Part shown: piece by piece, positions 18,786 through 31,200 of the stretch
Numbering within the stretch: the first letter of the stretch is position 1
How the letters are laid out: each line of letters opens with the position of its first letter
Assembly (NCBI GenBank): GCA_935421135.1
Contig: OW285197.1
Location: 5,265,350-5,329,349 of the forward strand
Source of the DNA: Bugulina stolonifera
Taxonomy: Eukaryota > Bryozoa > Gymnolaemata > Cheilostomatida > Bugulidae
Length of the DNA: 64,000 nt
Direction: 5' to 3'
Notes under the pieces: generated by a model
Told to the model about the DNA's origin: nothing
Database searches by the model: none
Seen by the model: only the letters and a program-made list of their open reading frames with translations
Made by a program: the position numbers and the translations under genes

Positions 18786-18866
18786 GGATGTGGCTCAGTG
18801 GGTTAGAGCGCCTGCCCTGAGGCACGAAAGCGCTGAAGGTTCAGGGTTCGAATCCCACTGATCTCT
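18786..18866 (+). repeat. tRNA-like sequence, probably a SINE head or tRNA pseudogene
   Basis: An A-box-like TGGCTCAGTGGGTTAGAGCG and, about 45 bp on, a B-box GGTTCGAATCC are present with a D-stem GCTC/GAGC. The acceptor ends do not pair well and the anticodon loop is irregular, so a working tRNA is unlikely. Pol III-promoted SINE ancestry is the simplest reading. Confidence 0.5.
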
Positions 18867-19649
18867 ACTGACTACTAGGTCTTTGTACCACAGGTGTGCT
18901 CCGACCTGCCTACAAGCTGAGAGCAAAAAACTTGGTGCAGCCATTGCAGCATTGTATGTGTACCATCAATTCCATTGTCAGTGCCTGTCACTGAGTGATG
19001 CTGTATGATAATTTTAACCCAATTTAATTTAGTGTATTCCTGTTTGCGGCACAAAGATTGTTATAATAGATAATTAAAACAGTCTAAAATAATACTGTCT
19101 CCTGACTCCTAGTATCCTAGTATGCAACTACATTTTATGCAAGCACGATCATGTACTATGTCAAAAGTTAACAACCCAGCAAGCTCAAAGTCATAAGGGA
19201 TTTTTGTTGTGAGATTTCGGAGTTATCTTACTTTCAAATGCATGAGGGGACAACTTGCAATACTTTGCAAGACCGTCACCAAGTTTTTGTTTCTGTGCTT
19301 GTTTATCACTAAAATGACCTAAAGTACACTCACAATAGCTGCCTGGGGCTCGATGCTTCCTTTTAAACGATATAAAACACTCCTAGGCTTCATGATCCCT
19401 TCGTAAGGGAATTGCATTTAATGTACATGTAGATTATACGCCATCAGTCATAGCAGATGGTCAGCTTTTTCTTGGCATCCAGGTACTTCTCTAACAATAA
19501 ACTATTCATTATGAACTCGGAACCTTTCTTGTATTGCAAAAATGAGTATAAATTATACTTCTGTCATTTTGCCTATTATACAAGTCATGTAGTCAATCAC
19601 ATGTATTTTATCAATGCATAATGATGTTGAATTTTAGCAACAAAGAAAC
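18867..19649. other. Upstream region of the VWA gene
   Basis: No coding sequence seen. The VWA gene's promoter should lie here, but no clear TATA box near the start was found. Confidence 0.4.
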
Positions 19650-22600
19650 ATGGCTACTACATGGAGTTGGAGCCATGTACATATTTATTTGTCAATGATT
19701 TTGACTCCATTAGCCTTAGTTCCCGTGACATCGCAGACTTCCCCTGTTTCGCTGACCTTCATCATTGACGTCAGCGGGTCCATGACCAATCAAATTACAG
19801 CAGTAAGTAATAATATAAATTAAACACATAATACCTAATATAAGGTCGTGAACCCATTTTCTATATGCATGTTATGATAGTCTGACAAAGTACATACATG
19901 TAGAGTCTGATGTCTGATTTGAAGATTTCCAAGTCGCTGGCCTTCCTCAAAGTTGGCTTTAAGAGTATTAAATGTCCCTGAAGCATGCAACAAACCCTTT
20001 AATTCATTATAGTTTATACATTGTAGGTAAAATCGGCTGCAGTTTCATTAGTAACAGCACCAGTTTCAAGCCAGATATATAACAAATACAACTTGGTGAG
20101 ATTCAGACACAATGGTGAGTTTGTACAGCCGTTTGGCATCGTTTAAGAACTGAAAGCCGGATAACAAAATATGCCGAGAGTCCAATGATTAGTATACGTT
20201 ACTAATAATAGTACCCTATCAATAGGGCAATGTACAACACGCTCCATTCAACTCGTATGTTAACAAAGCATGTCTAACTATATGTACTAGTAGACACTGT
20301 ATTTGCACATACATCCGCACTGTATAGTAGTACATGTATTATGTCTCACCTGGTACATGACGTATCTCCTACATGTAGATGTCCTGTCTAAAAATTAAAG
20401 CATGTATATACGCATTGATTTAGCCATTCTCTTTATTGACATGTAATACATGCCTAAGATTAATTGACATAATAGTACTGGCAAATAGCACCGTAGTATT
20501 GAAATTGCTAAATATTTTGAAGAATTACTCTCCACCATGACAACAGAAAGCTCTGAAGAAATGGTAAATGCCCTTCATTCCCTGACAGCCGCAGTAAGTA
20601 ACTTATGTTAAAAATGACTGGAGATACAATAAATGGTTGCTGAAAATATCACTCACAGCTTTGACCTCTACATGTAGTTTGTTCCTAACAAGAGTGTTAG
20701 CTTTCTTTGCTTCACTAACATTCTGACACAGTTACTCGACAGTAGGGACTACGTTTACATGTACCTTGTATACTCAAGTATTGTAATTGTGTCATTGTAC
20801 ATGTAGATCACATATAGCTGTGAGTCGTTGATTTATTCTATCAACAATGAAGGGATTTCACCCAAACCTTTTTTTCATAGTAGAAATACAATGTAGCTTC
20901 CTGGAATTGCCAGTTTTCAAGTTGAGTTGTTGCATGACGCAAAGTGTATGTTTGCGCATATTGTAGTTCAATTAAAGACAATATGCCCCTCGCATTTGAC
21001 AACATGTGTTGCTAACTGGTAAAACTGAATATTAAAAAGCTGTACAATTTTTCAAGGGTGAAGGAGACTGCGCGAAGAGTTCGATGGCTGCAATTAAAGA
21101 AGGTTTAACAGTTTCTGTGAATGAATCAAACTTGATTGTTTTTACCAATTCCCCGGCAAGTGATTTGAGTCTCCTACTTGAAGTAAAGAATCTGACCTAT
21201 ATAACTCAAAGCTACGTGAGTATGACTTATCGGTACTGACCTATATAACTTAAAGCTACGTGAGTATGACTTATTGGTACTGGAGGATCATGACCTTATA
21301 CATGTAATTACAGCTACATGGGCTATTATTATGATTTTATGAAGGTGGAAATGTCTGCTGTACCTGAGATGATGAATATAGAATGGCTAGAATATGTAAC
21401 AAAATTTTACTGCATAATAATAGACTTACATGTACATGGCAGTTATTACTATATCGGTGTATGTTAATGGTTATCAGAATAGAACTGTGAAACATTCAGT
21501 GAAAAATCCTCAAACGATTTGACTTCAATTACTTCTGCCTCACTCAATATGGTAGCCCTGTTTCTCTGCTACAGCAGTATATATACATACATGTATATAT
21601 ATTATATTATACAGATTTCTTTTCTAATGACTGGTATGTGCATAGCATATGACGTTATGGCAGAGGCTCGTGCAACGGAATACAGAGATCCTGTGTATGG
21701 TTATGTGATTCCTACTGTGGATGGCTATTCCCCATATTACGATATTGCTACAACATCCAGTAGTTTTCTTTATAGAGCTCATCAAAGTGGATTGGAGACA
21801 GTTGAGTTTATATAAGGACAGTTCTAGTGTTGCTGATGGATGGGTGTATCAATCGTTCTGCATAACATTGCAATAACATGACAAGAATATTCTTCAATAA
21901 GTAAAACATGTACATAGTGTTGTTTGAACTCACTAGCCCTGAGATGAGTACATTGCATGTCTAAATACTACAATTAGTTGGCAAACTGCCAGGTATCCGC
22001 CGTTCTACTCTCTATGAGTATTTGGAATCCATGTCTGTAGGGGTCTCTTACAGTATTTCTAATAGTTGAATAGAATTTCCATGCATGTGTCAAATTGCTT
22101 TTAGACGATTGTTAGCATTAGTTGCTTTTTTATCTTCCATTTACATGACTTGTATAACTATGTATTTTCTTTGCAGATCGTTCAGGGTGCAACAGATTTG
22201 CTTTTGCAGCCTAGAGATATAACTGGACTGATTCACTACCGTCATTATGGGGCAACCGTGTCTCTGTATTTCCAAGTTCATCCATCCATGTCTAATTTGG
22301 CCATATCTGTTGTTGGAGCTAATGCTGGTCTCATGGTTGGAGATAGCAATGGTTAGTAAACCTGCAATGTAGCTATAGCCACACGATATGCTATTTATTA
22401 TTATATGATTCAACCACAATATATTGCTTACTTACCAGACATAAAAAAACTGTTAATTAGCGTATTCAAAATTTGCGGAGTACATGCTAGATGGCTTTCG
22501 TTTAATTTGTTATATGAATAATTTCTTTAAGTAATCCCACTAGGCCAGCTGTTCCAGGTGGTAATAAATTATACAATGCATTTACATGTACTTTATTGCG

Positions 22601-23544
22601 TACTATAGGACGTCTAATTACAGTGAGCAGTTTAGTCATGCTTGAACACTCACATCCCACTATGTTATTAAGTGCAAATTCATGGAATAAAAAAATACAT
22701 TGATAGCTGGTTGTATGTCGATTCAACCAACTGCCAATGTTGGTCAGCTGCAGGAAACCATACCAGCACTGCTCCTCAACCCGCTTGACCTGACCAATGA
22801 ATGCTCTCAGGCCAGATAAAGCTTGACGAAACATAACTAATTTTTGAAATTCAATGTAGAGAAGATAATGAACAGTCAACACTTTATTCTCTTGCTTGTA
22901 CTTGTTTGTATACATGTAACAAATGGTTAATATAATGGTCATATGAAACTGTGTTGCGTAAATTGTAGATTCCAACTCAACATGTACTGTGTAATTTATG
23001 GTGCAAAAGGAATCTTGTTAATCACGCTGTACCCGTTCGATTTTGCAAGATTGTCTGTCAATTTCCTTACTCATTTACCAACAGAAGAATATCGGGAATT
23101 TTCAAGAAGCAATGTCAAGGTTAATTTGACGGAAAATTACATTGTCAATGTTCCCGAACCTATGCCAGGTATTTGGAAGTTTATGTATAGATCAAGTGGA
23201 CAGCACAGCGTGCATATAATAGGTAAGAGTTCTTCTAATGTAGAGTCGAAAACAAAAAAAAACTGCTTTCTACAATGGAGTTTGACTTTCAACTATAGAG
23301 TTTGAATCTCTATAGACTCACAATTACATAAGCTAATTCATATTTGGCAAGGTCCAGATATCCAGCAATAAAAATATTATGAACAGCAAGATGTAAATTA
23401 TAAACTTTTTATAGTGTGGCGCCTCTTTTGGCAAATTAATTTCAAGACTGAATTTAATGTGTTATATTTTCTTTAGCCACTTGCAAGCCAAATTTTCCTG
23501 CTCAGAATACAAGCGAATATGATACTTGCCTGGAGAATTTTTGA
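19650..23544 (+). CDS. Secreted VWA-domain protein with hemicentin-like segment (370 aa, 8 exons)
   Basis: Exons: 19650-19802, 20027-20114, 20523-20593, 21057-21215, 21615-21800, 22177-22351, 23010-23222, 23477-23544; the joined length is 1113 nt and in frame throughout. Residues 1 to about 29 are a signal peptide (hydrophobic core LSMILTPLALVPV). The VWA domain starts SLTFIIDVSGSM with MIDAS residues D40, S42 and S44, and continues with GEGDCAKSSMAAIKEGL and SNLIVFTNSPASD, then FLMTGMC. The segment beyond (LAISVVGAN, then YIVNVPEPMPGIWKF and SGQHSVHI) matches in style the region that follows the VWA domain in hemicentins (VNVKEPEAGxW, SSGxHSVRI). It ends with a short Cys-containing tail instead of Ig repeats. 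An extracellular metal-dependent adhesion role is likely. Donor GTTGAG after exon 5 and the acceptor of exon 7 are weak and were chosen because they preserve frame and homology. Confidence 0.85.
21193..21280 (+). repeat. 44-bp tandem duplication across a splice donor
   Basis: 21193-21236 and 21237-21280 are near-identical (TGACCTATATAACTCAAAGC...) and each contains GCTAC/GTGAGT. The first donor (after 21215) keeps the VWA frame; use of the second (after 21259) would read through TAC TGA and stop. Confidence 0.85.
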
Positions 23545-25187
23545 GGCTGAAGAACTGATAGATCAACACATAAATTCTAGCAAGTACATGTACACTGGTA
23601 CACTTATTGGTTGACACAGTAATCACACTAAGTTTTCAAATATAATAGTTAATTTTGAAAAATACAACTTATTACCTGATAGCCAATTTTTTTAGCAAAG
23701 CTACATTTACATAATTATAGTCTATGACTGATAAAACCAGACAGTCATTGTGTTATAGTTGTGATGTTGCATGCTGATTAACCAATCCCACATTTTCACA
23801 TCTGTCTTCATGTCTCTATACTTTAGAATAAATATAAGTTCATCCTCTGACACATTGTTTCTGTGGTTTTTATGTAGATAATAGTACCAAAGGGCTGTGT
23901 AGTATTTCGCTGGCCTAGTTTACTAATGTGCCAACTGGCAAAACAGAAAAAATGGAGTTATCAGTTGCTTGTAGTAAAGAGTGGCAAACTTCATCATCAC
24001 AAAAAATTTTGAAGCTCTAGCTAAATTATTGGCCCTGTTATGAAACTTCAAATATTAGAATTTACTATATAACTTCATTGTGGTTTTGTCACTAAATGCC
24101 TATTTTCTCAGTTTGGCCTTTTTTCCAGTTGGCACAATTGAGAACTGGGCCAGCGATTTCTGAGTTGCCCTCTCTTGTGTGAGCAGAAGATACAGCAAGA
24201 TACTAGTTTTGCAGTTATTTTGCTTTATCCCACTATAATATCTATCGCGTACATATTTATTGAAATGCAATCATAGTTATGTACACATACAAGGTTTCAC
24301 TATTGAAATGCCACCATGTTGGTCATGCGGGATTGAAATGTCTAATGTTAAAAATCAATTAAAATTATGTTAGCTCAAGTAAATATTCCGCGACTTATGA
24401 AGCCTAAGTGGTCAGTCTAGACTTACAGTTTAGTTGAAGCAAAGCTTGTCGAGTATTTTGGTTTCACCATACTTTTTAGACAATTACAAGAAGACGAGTT
24501 ACCACAAATCGTCCAGGGGTACATTTGCTCCTAGGAGAACATTTCAGAATCTAGAGGATACAACAAATATCGTTTATCAACTTATAAAAAAAATTGGCTG
24601 TGCTTTCCAGGTACAGACGATCAAGCTTGACACTCAGCCGCCAATGCATAAACAATCCATGAAAGTCATATTAGTTATAATTTATAAAACACACGTTAAA
24701 CAAACTACAGTGCTACTTGGCTAAATTCAAACTCAAAGCTACCACCATAATTGGTTTGAATTAGGCCTGAGTTTGAATTGTACATACATGTATAAGATCA
24801 CTTCTCTTAATTGAAGTCATTATATAGTGCTCAGCAGGGACCACAGTAATAGCTTTTACAGATCAATTTTCTGAACTACTGTACATTGTACATTGTATGT
24901 GAGGTTTGAATTAAGCAGGTTCCACTGTATATCCTTGACTAAACACAGTTTTACAAAGGGGCACATTGTTTACCTCTCACAGGGTAATTGGGCAAAGAAG
25001 GTTGGAAATATGTGCATTGTATAAATATCTATTATGCTAAGATATATGTATATTGCTAAGTTATTCTTATTATCATTTTAGTAATCTATACCAATTGTTG
25101 GATTCCTTACATTATCCTAGTCTATTGTTGGGCATATCTCCCCCCTAGAGTAAGTTTTTGAAAAGGTGACCGATTGGTGAAGAGTAT
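23545..25187. other. Intergenic, VWA gene to zinc-finger cluster
   Basis: Apart from the likely 3' UTR, nothing coding is supported. A 96-codon ORF at 24434-24724 has ordinary composition and no domain. Confidence 0.5.
23827..23832 (+). terminator. Candidate polyadenylation signal of the VWA gene
   Basis: AATAAA 283 bp after the stop codon. No nearer canonical signal was noticed. Confidence 0.35.
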
Positions 25188-25203
25188 TTTCTGCTGGCAG
25201 AAA
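25188..25203 (+). promoter_or_regulatory. Conserved palindromic element upstream of gene 1
   Basis: TTTCTGCTGGCAGAAA, an inverted repeat with a 4-bp centre, 46 bp before the gene 1 ATG. It is identical at 40208-40223 and 55442-55457, and degenerate at about 47797-47812 before the decayed gene 4. Its surroundings have diverged more, suggesting a core promoter or 5' UTR element. Confidence 0.5.
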
Positions 25204-25248
25204 TATTAAACATTCTTCCAAAATCTTTCACCAACAAATATTTTCAAA

Positions 25249-28200
25249 ATGTCAGATAACATAAGGCTTGCTGCGCAGGATTTATTTAATATACATGTAA
25301 GACCAACTAGTGAGCAGATATTGGTTGCTGTTGTCCTGGACAGGTATGTAAATGTTCAATTCAGTCTATCCTTGACTCATTTGATTATAACAACTCGGTC
25401 ACATAGTGTAGCAGCAATATAATTAAAGCAACCCCAACTGCTTTCACAATGAATGCAGTTCACTCTACATGCATGCAACAGATTTTATTAGTCATAGTAC
25501 TGCAGGCTACGAGTCCAACACACCAGACTAGTGAGTAGACTACGTCATTCATTTATAAGCAAGAAGTACATGACTAAAAATGAAATTGCAAACTAAAAAA
25601 TTATTGGAAATTACTTGCAACAAAGGTGACCCCTTCCGTCAGAATCAGACATCAAGAGGTTCATAAAATTGCAGCAAGGCTTTTATCAATAAGCAAATTT
25701 TTTCCTACTCCCAACAACTTTACATCCTTATAAGACTAGTAGAAACACCCACCATATCGATAACGAATTATCATTCACCAAAACTACTTCATTTAAATCA
25801 TGTATGGCTAGTGACTATGGCCTGTGAAATTTGAGTTGTGCAAAAATCTTTGGGCACATCCCGATGTCTGATTCTGATAGCAGGGGTCACATAATAAATA
25901 TTTTGATTGTCTAAGAACATCATTAACATTTGTTCCACATAATATATCTACAGTGTATGCCTATTTTTTCATTGTCTAATATTTTTAGCAAAATGAAGAT
26001 AAAAACTTCGTTAAAATTTCCTGCTCATGATGTGTGGTCTGGCATTTACTCCCAAAGTAGATGTAATTCATAATTTGTAGCAGATCTGAACCCTACAAAA
26101 ACATCCTATAACCCAGCTGATATTGCTAACTGGCTTAGCTAATACTGGGCCTCCTAAGGGTGTATTCAGCTTGCATATACTGTAACCTAACATTTCAGTA
26201 CAGTCCATGCACCAAACATGTAATGTTGCTATCATATAACATCTAATAGCTGTGCAGAAATACTATCCAATTATCGGACACATACACATACACACACATA
26301 CTGTACTTTGAATATATGTCAAGGTCAATGTTGGTAAAGGCATAGTCAAGTGAGTTATACCTACATGTATTGTACATGTAACTATAGTTACATGTACAAT
26401 TATACATGTAGGTATAACTCAGTATAACTCAGTATAACTCAGTAGGTATAACTCAGTTTTACTTATAAGTAAAAATTAATATTAGTTGTTCCCATCCTAT
26501 TTAGAAATCCTATGTTCCATTCATGTTTTACAATTTATATCGATGTACATGATTGTATTTACACTGTAATTGCAGTGTTAGAGAAGCGATGTTTAAGAAA
26601 TCATCCAGTTCTTTTACTTTAGCTGACGCTGAGAATTTTCTCGGGCGTGATAATGTGGAGTCGGCTCCTCTGTTTAAAGACTACGTAGCCTCTATAGAAG
26701 AGTTAGGTTAGTGCGTCTGACTATAAAGGTGCTGTACATGTAACCAATTGAACGTCTAATAAGTCTCACTCTTGTCAACCTAGTCTCAGTCCTACTACTG
26801 TTCGGGAGAACTTTCTTCAGGAAACAAAGCTCTAGCAGGGACTGCCATCTCACCCAGTCATTCAAGTGTGATGGCAGTCTCTGCTAGAACATCTCTCTAG
26901 AAAGTCTTTATGTTGCATAGTTTTAGTAAGTTTTCAGTACATCAATTGCGTCGGAAAAAATTTCCAAGACTTATTGGAACAGAACATACCAGGTTGATTT
27001 TAACTAAGCCAGAAAGAGTTTTATTGAACTAAAACAGTATGCGGTTAAATATTTGGAGACCCACATCCGTAGAGCTTGAATAAATGTTCAAGTGACTGGA
27101 AATATTGATGATAAATTCAGAAATAATGTACCTCGCTAGTGTTCTTATAAAATAATAAGATAAAGAAACATGAAGCGCAGGAACTATTGTCCAATTGCCA
27201 AGTCTCTACGATTTTGTGCCAAGATAGTAACATGGTCATGATATTAACTTAACAAAAAAATGAATATGTCAAAGTTTTCTTTCACATCCAGGTTCTTATG
27301 TAAAGAGTGTAGACGTGAGCGGATTCTTTAGTACAGATTATCAAGGGCGTCTTCATACTTATTTAGATCTGTCACATTCATGTGTACAAAACTTTTACTA
27401 TGTTGGCATGAATCCAACCTGGCAGGACGTGGCAGAGGTGAGGATTAGTCCACAGTAAAAACAGCTTTATGGAATCTGTTTTACAACTAAAATCTATTAT
27501 ACTTAATGAATGCAACTTTTTTTTTATAGAACATTCATTAATTATTCAATAATTATTGTGAAGTTTTAATATTAACAGATCTTTGATACAGCATAGATTC
27601 AAGAACTGTAATTACGTTGTACGCCTGGTAGCTAATTTGTACTAATTGAAGTTTTAAACTTGAAACATTGCAAACACATGATGTTTTAATTTGAGTTTGT
27701 TTACTCTATCCTTGGAATTCTAAACTGCTCATGATGTTGGATGAAGTACATGTACATATGCCCTATATTATGCATCCTCATTTCTTCACTAATCTTCTCC
27801 TTCCCTCTTGCCTCTACCGCTATAGATTCCCATCATCTTGTCTTCTCATTTTAAGTTACTGGTGATAGTTAGAAAAACGCTGACAGAAGAATTTAAACCG
27901 ATTACCAAGGAAGTTATGGAACTGGTGATTGGATGGATGACAAAGTTTATGAATAGTATCTCACGTTGTTTACCTGCTGACGGTTGGGTAAGTCGGTGAA
28001 CCTGCTGAATTTTTTAGGTTTCACTGTCTTTTCATCTCCTATCCTCACATGCAAAGGTTAGCAGTTAATGAAATTTTCTTGTGTCCGATTGAAATCTCTT
28101 TTGCTATAACCCTATGAAATTATCAGTTGATTTTCTCAAACATTTTTGTCTTGCACCCAGGATAAATCCTTCATATTCCTGACACTCCATGAATATACAT

Positions 28201-31200
28201 GTATGACTACCTGACTACATTTACCATGTAGATGTATGTAGTATGTCTGCACCATTTACCTTGCAATGTTAGATGTGTTCTGAATATGGAGTATGCCTCA
28301 CATTATTTAAATGTTCGATGTGGGACTGTTTTTGTTACATGCAACATGTAGGATGATTTCTTGTCTCGACATCCACCACCACTACCAGCTTCACCATCGG
28401 CTTCAAGTGAGTCACATTCAAATGAGTCACCTTCAAATGAGTCACCTGCAAACGAGTCACCTTCACATGAGTCATCTGCACATAAGTCCCCTGCACATGA
28501 GTCAGCTGCACATGAGTCACCTACACATGAGTCACCTTCACATAAATCGCCTGCAGATAAGTCACCTGCAAACGAGCCACCTTCACATGAGCCACCTGCA
28601 CACGAGACTTCAAATGTGGAAACAGACTCTCAGTCTGCTGAGCAGTTGACAGATAAACGAAAAGAGGTAAGTTGGTACAGCGTTTCCAACACACATGTGC
28701 AGGCACATTTCGACAAGCATTTAAATTCAGCTTGCATGCAGCAATGTAGAGCTAGAAGTGAAATTTACATACATTGTATCTTTTGCACAAATTATACTTT
28801 TATGCATCACTTTCAACAATTGCCGCTTTGCTCTCCTCCAATCACCGTAATTTGGATGATCGCTCTTGAGCTCCCTACCCTCTGATCTGTCACAGAGATT
28901 GATAATTCTCTTCATTAAAATGTCAATCATAATATTTATTTTAAGCGCATGTTTTATGTGACAAATTATTTAAATCAGGAGGTAATTTTATCTCCAAGCT
29001 CATATTTTCACAAATGTAGATGCATACACTTCTGTTGTCAAAGGGTGAAGAGCTCGCCAACAAGCCATCTCAAGATAGTAACACTGGCCAAAATGTGTTA
29101 GAAGGGCAGACCGATCTGTTGCAACAAGTCATTAATGAAACTATAGCACAGTCAGGGGTGAGTTTTCGATTTGAATCAACTCCATGTTAAAACAGAACTT
29201 GATTTCAACGCTAATATTAATTGATATTTGAGGCAGCAAGTTGGTGTTTTGCAGATGGTGTTAAAGCGGAACACAATTGCACTACTTATACCAATGCTCA
29301 TACTCATATTCATGATACTCATATTCATACTCAAGCTCATACTAATACTCATACTCGTACTTGTGCTCGTACTCAAACTCATACTCCGATGATATATGTA
29401 TACTCCTATTGTCAAAGATTTTAGACTATGCTCTTCTGTTTAGAGAGGTGTCTAGAAAAGAATGGAGTTTGAAACGCAAAAAAATTGGAAAAGTACTTTG
29501 TAGAGAGGCTATTCTGTGTTCTAAAATAATTTTTTATTATATTTCTGTGTGTTGTGATATCAATGTTAATAATAGGCACATGTATTAACGTATTTGTGTA
29601 TATTCAGAGTTCTGGAGAGAGGTGGTATACATACTGTATATAAAAGTATTACTTCTAGCCAACAACAAACACTGGAAGCCCAGACACTACACCTGATGGA
29701 TGTATGCCTCTAGTGGGATGTTCATGTGGAGCTGTTGGAGGACCAAGACATGTATTGAATAGCAAGAGTCTTGAATACTATAAGAACATGAGCACCTGCA
29801 CTGTCTGTCAGAAATATCAATGTCTTCATTGTGGAGATGACTTCAGGACACGTAATCTTTGTCAACATCATATATTGAGTACGAAATCACACAAAGAGAA
29901 GACAGCAATTGTAACAACTGAACATTCTAATTGCCCTCTATCAACAAAGACGTCAGCCCCTCAACTTGACGACCGCATAGCATTAGTACCATGCGGTGGT
30001 CAATGTCCTGGTACAGAAGGGGACTCTTTCAAGATTCACCAGTATATGACTAAGTGTAAAATATGTCAACAATACAAATGCTCCATCTGCATGAAAAAGA
30101 ACAAACCCAGAAGAGTTCTGGAGACACACATCACAGATGACCATGGGTTTGACTGTCATGTAGATATTGTAGAAAGTGCAATACTACAACACAAGAAGGC
30201 TGCAGCTTTAGTGAGTTTATTGAATCTATGGTGAACACATTTAAAATTTAAGTAAAATATATCTTAACAGTAACTTTATATCTATTATCAACGTTTTGAG
30301 TTTGAATGTTATATTGTATTAGTGGAGACATTTACTTTCATGAAACAACTTTGGCTTTGAGTTTCCGGTCAGGCAAACTTAATCATTATCAATATCGTAA
30401 AAAAGCACAAAATTAACGGCTTTATACATCAAACATTCAAATGTAGAATTATACTGATTTCACTCATAAAGAATTCAGAATATGCATCAAATGTGACATG
30501 CGTGCAATTGTATTACACTATTGCGTTTATAGTTTCGGGAAAAGGCTGGAAAACCACAGCAAGACAACATTAGTTTTGTACCTGATGGAGCAAAACCTCT
30601 GGTAGGATGCTCTTGTGGTGCTCCTGGGGGTCCTGAATATTATAAACATCCTTACACAAAGATATACTTCACAAACATGAGCAGATGTAAAGTATGCCTG
30701 AGATATCAATGCCTAATGTGTGGCGATGAATTTGGAGTTTCCACAACTTGCCAAACACACATATCAGATGAAAAGACACACCAAGACGGCACAGCAATTG
30801 TAACTACTGAACACCCTAACCGCCCACTTCCAGCACCATATACTCCAGCTCCACCACTGAGTGATCAGATTGACCTTCTACCATGTATAGATCGGTGTTC
30901 CGGTACCATAAACGACGCATTCAAAATCCACCAATATATGAGTAAATGCAGACTCTGTGGAAAATACAAGTGTGCTCTCTGCATGTACAAGTCAACATCT
31001 AGGAATGTACTGGATAAGCATATAGCGCGAAAACACTTACTCGATTTCCTGCAACCAGTGGATCCTTGTGCAATTAAAGAAAATCAGAATATAGACCTTG
31101 ATGATATTCTCTCAAAACAAATTCAGTCTGTGATTAATGACCCACCGGTAAGAGTAGTTACACCTTCGTGCTTTAATCTGTACAAACAATTTAACCTGAA

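Noticed and set aside
24434..24724. 96-codon ORF between the VWA gene and the cluster
   Set aside because: No domain, ordinary intergenic composition, no splice or promoter context.
27825..27855. Earlier acceptor (CTATAG/ATTCCC) for exon 4 of genes 1 and 3
   Set aside because: It keeps frame in genes 1 and 3, but gene 5 lacks the site, whereas the TTTTAAG acceptor 31 bp later exists in all three and has the better pyrimidine tract.
28311..28649. ORFs translating the pentapeptide minisatellites as MSHLHMSHLH or, on the minus strand, KVTHVKVTHV (also 42569-43123)
   Set aside because: Other-frame readings of the SPSHE coding array; the exon borders and paralogue alignment fix the SPSHE frame.
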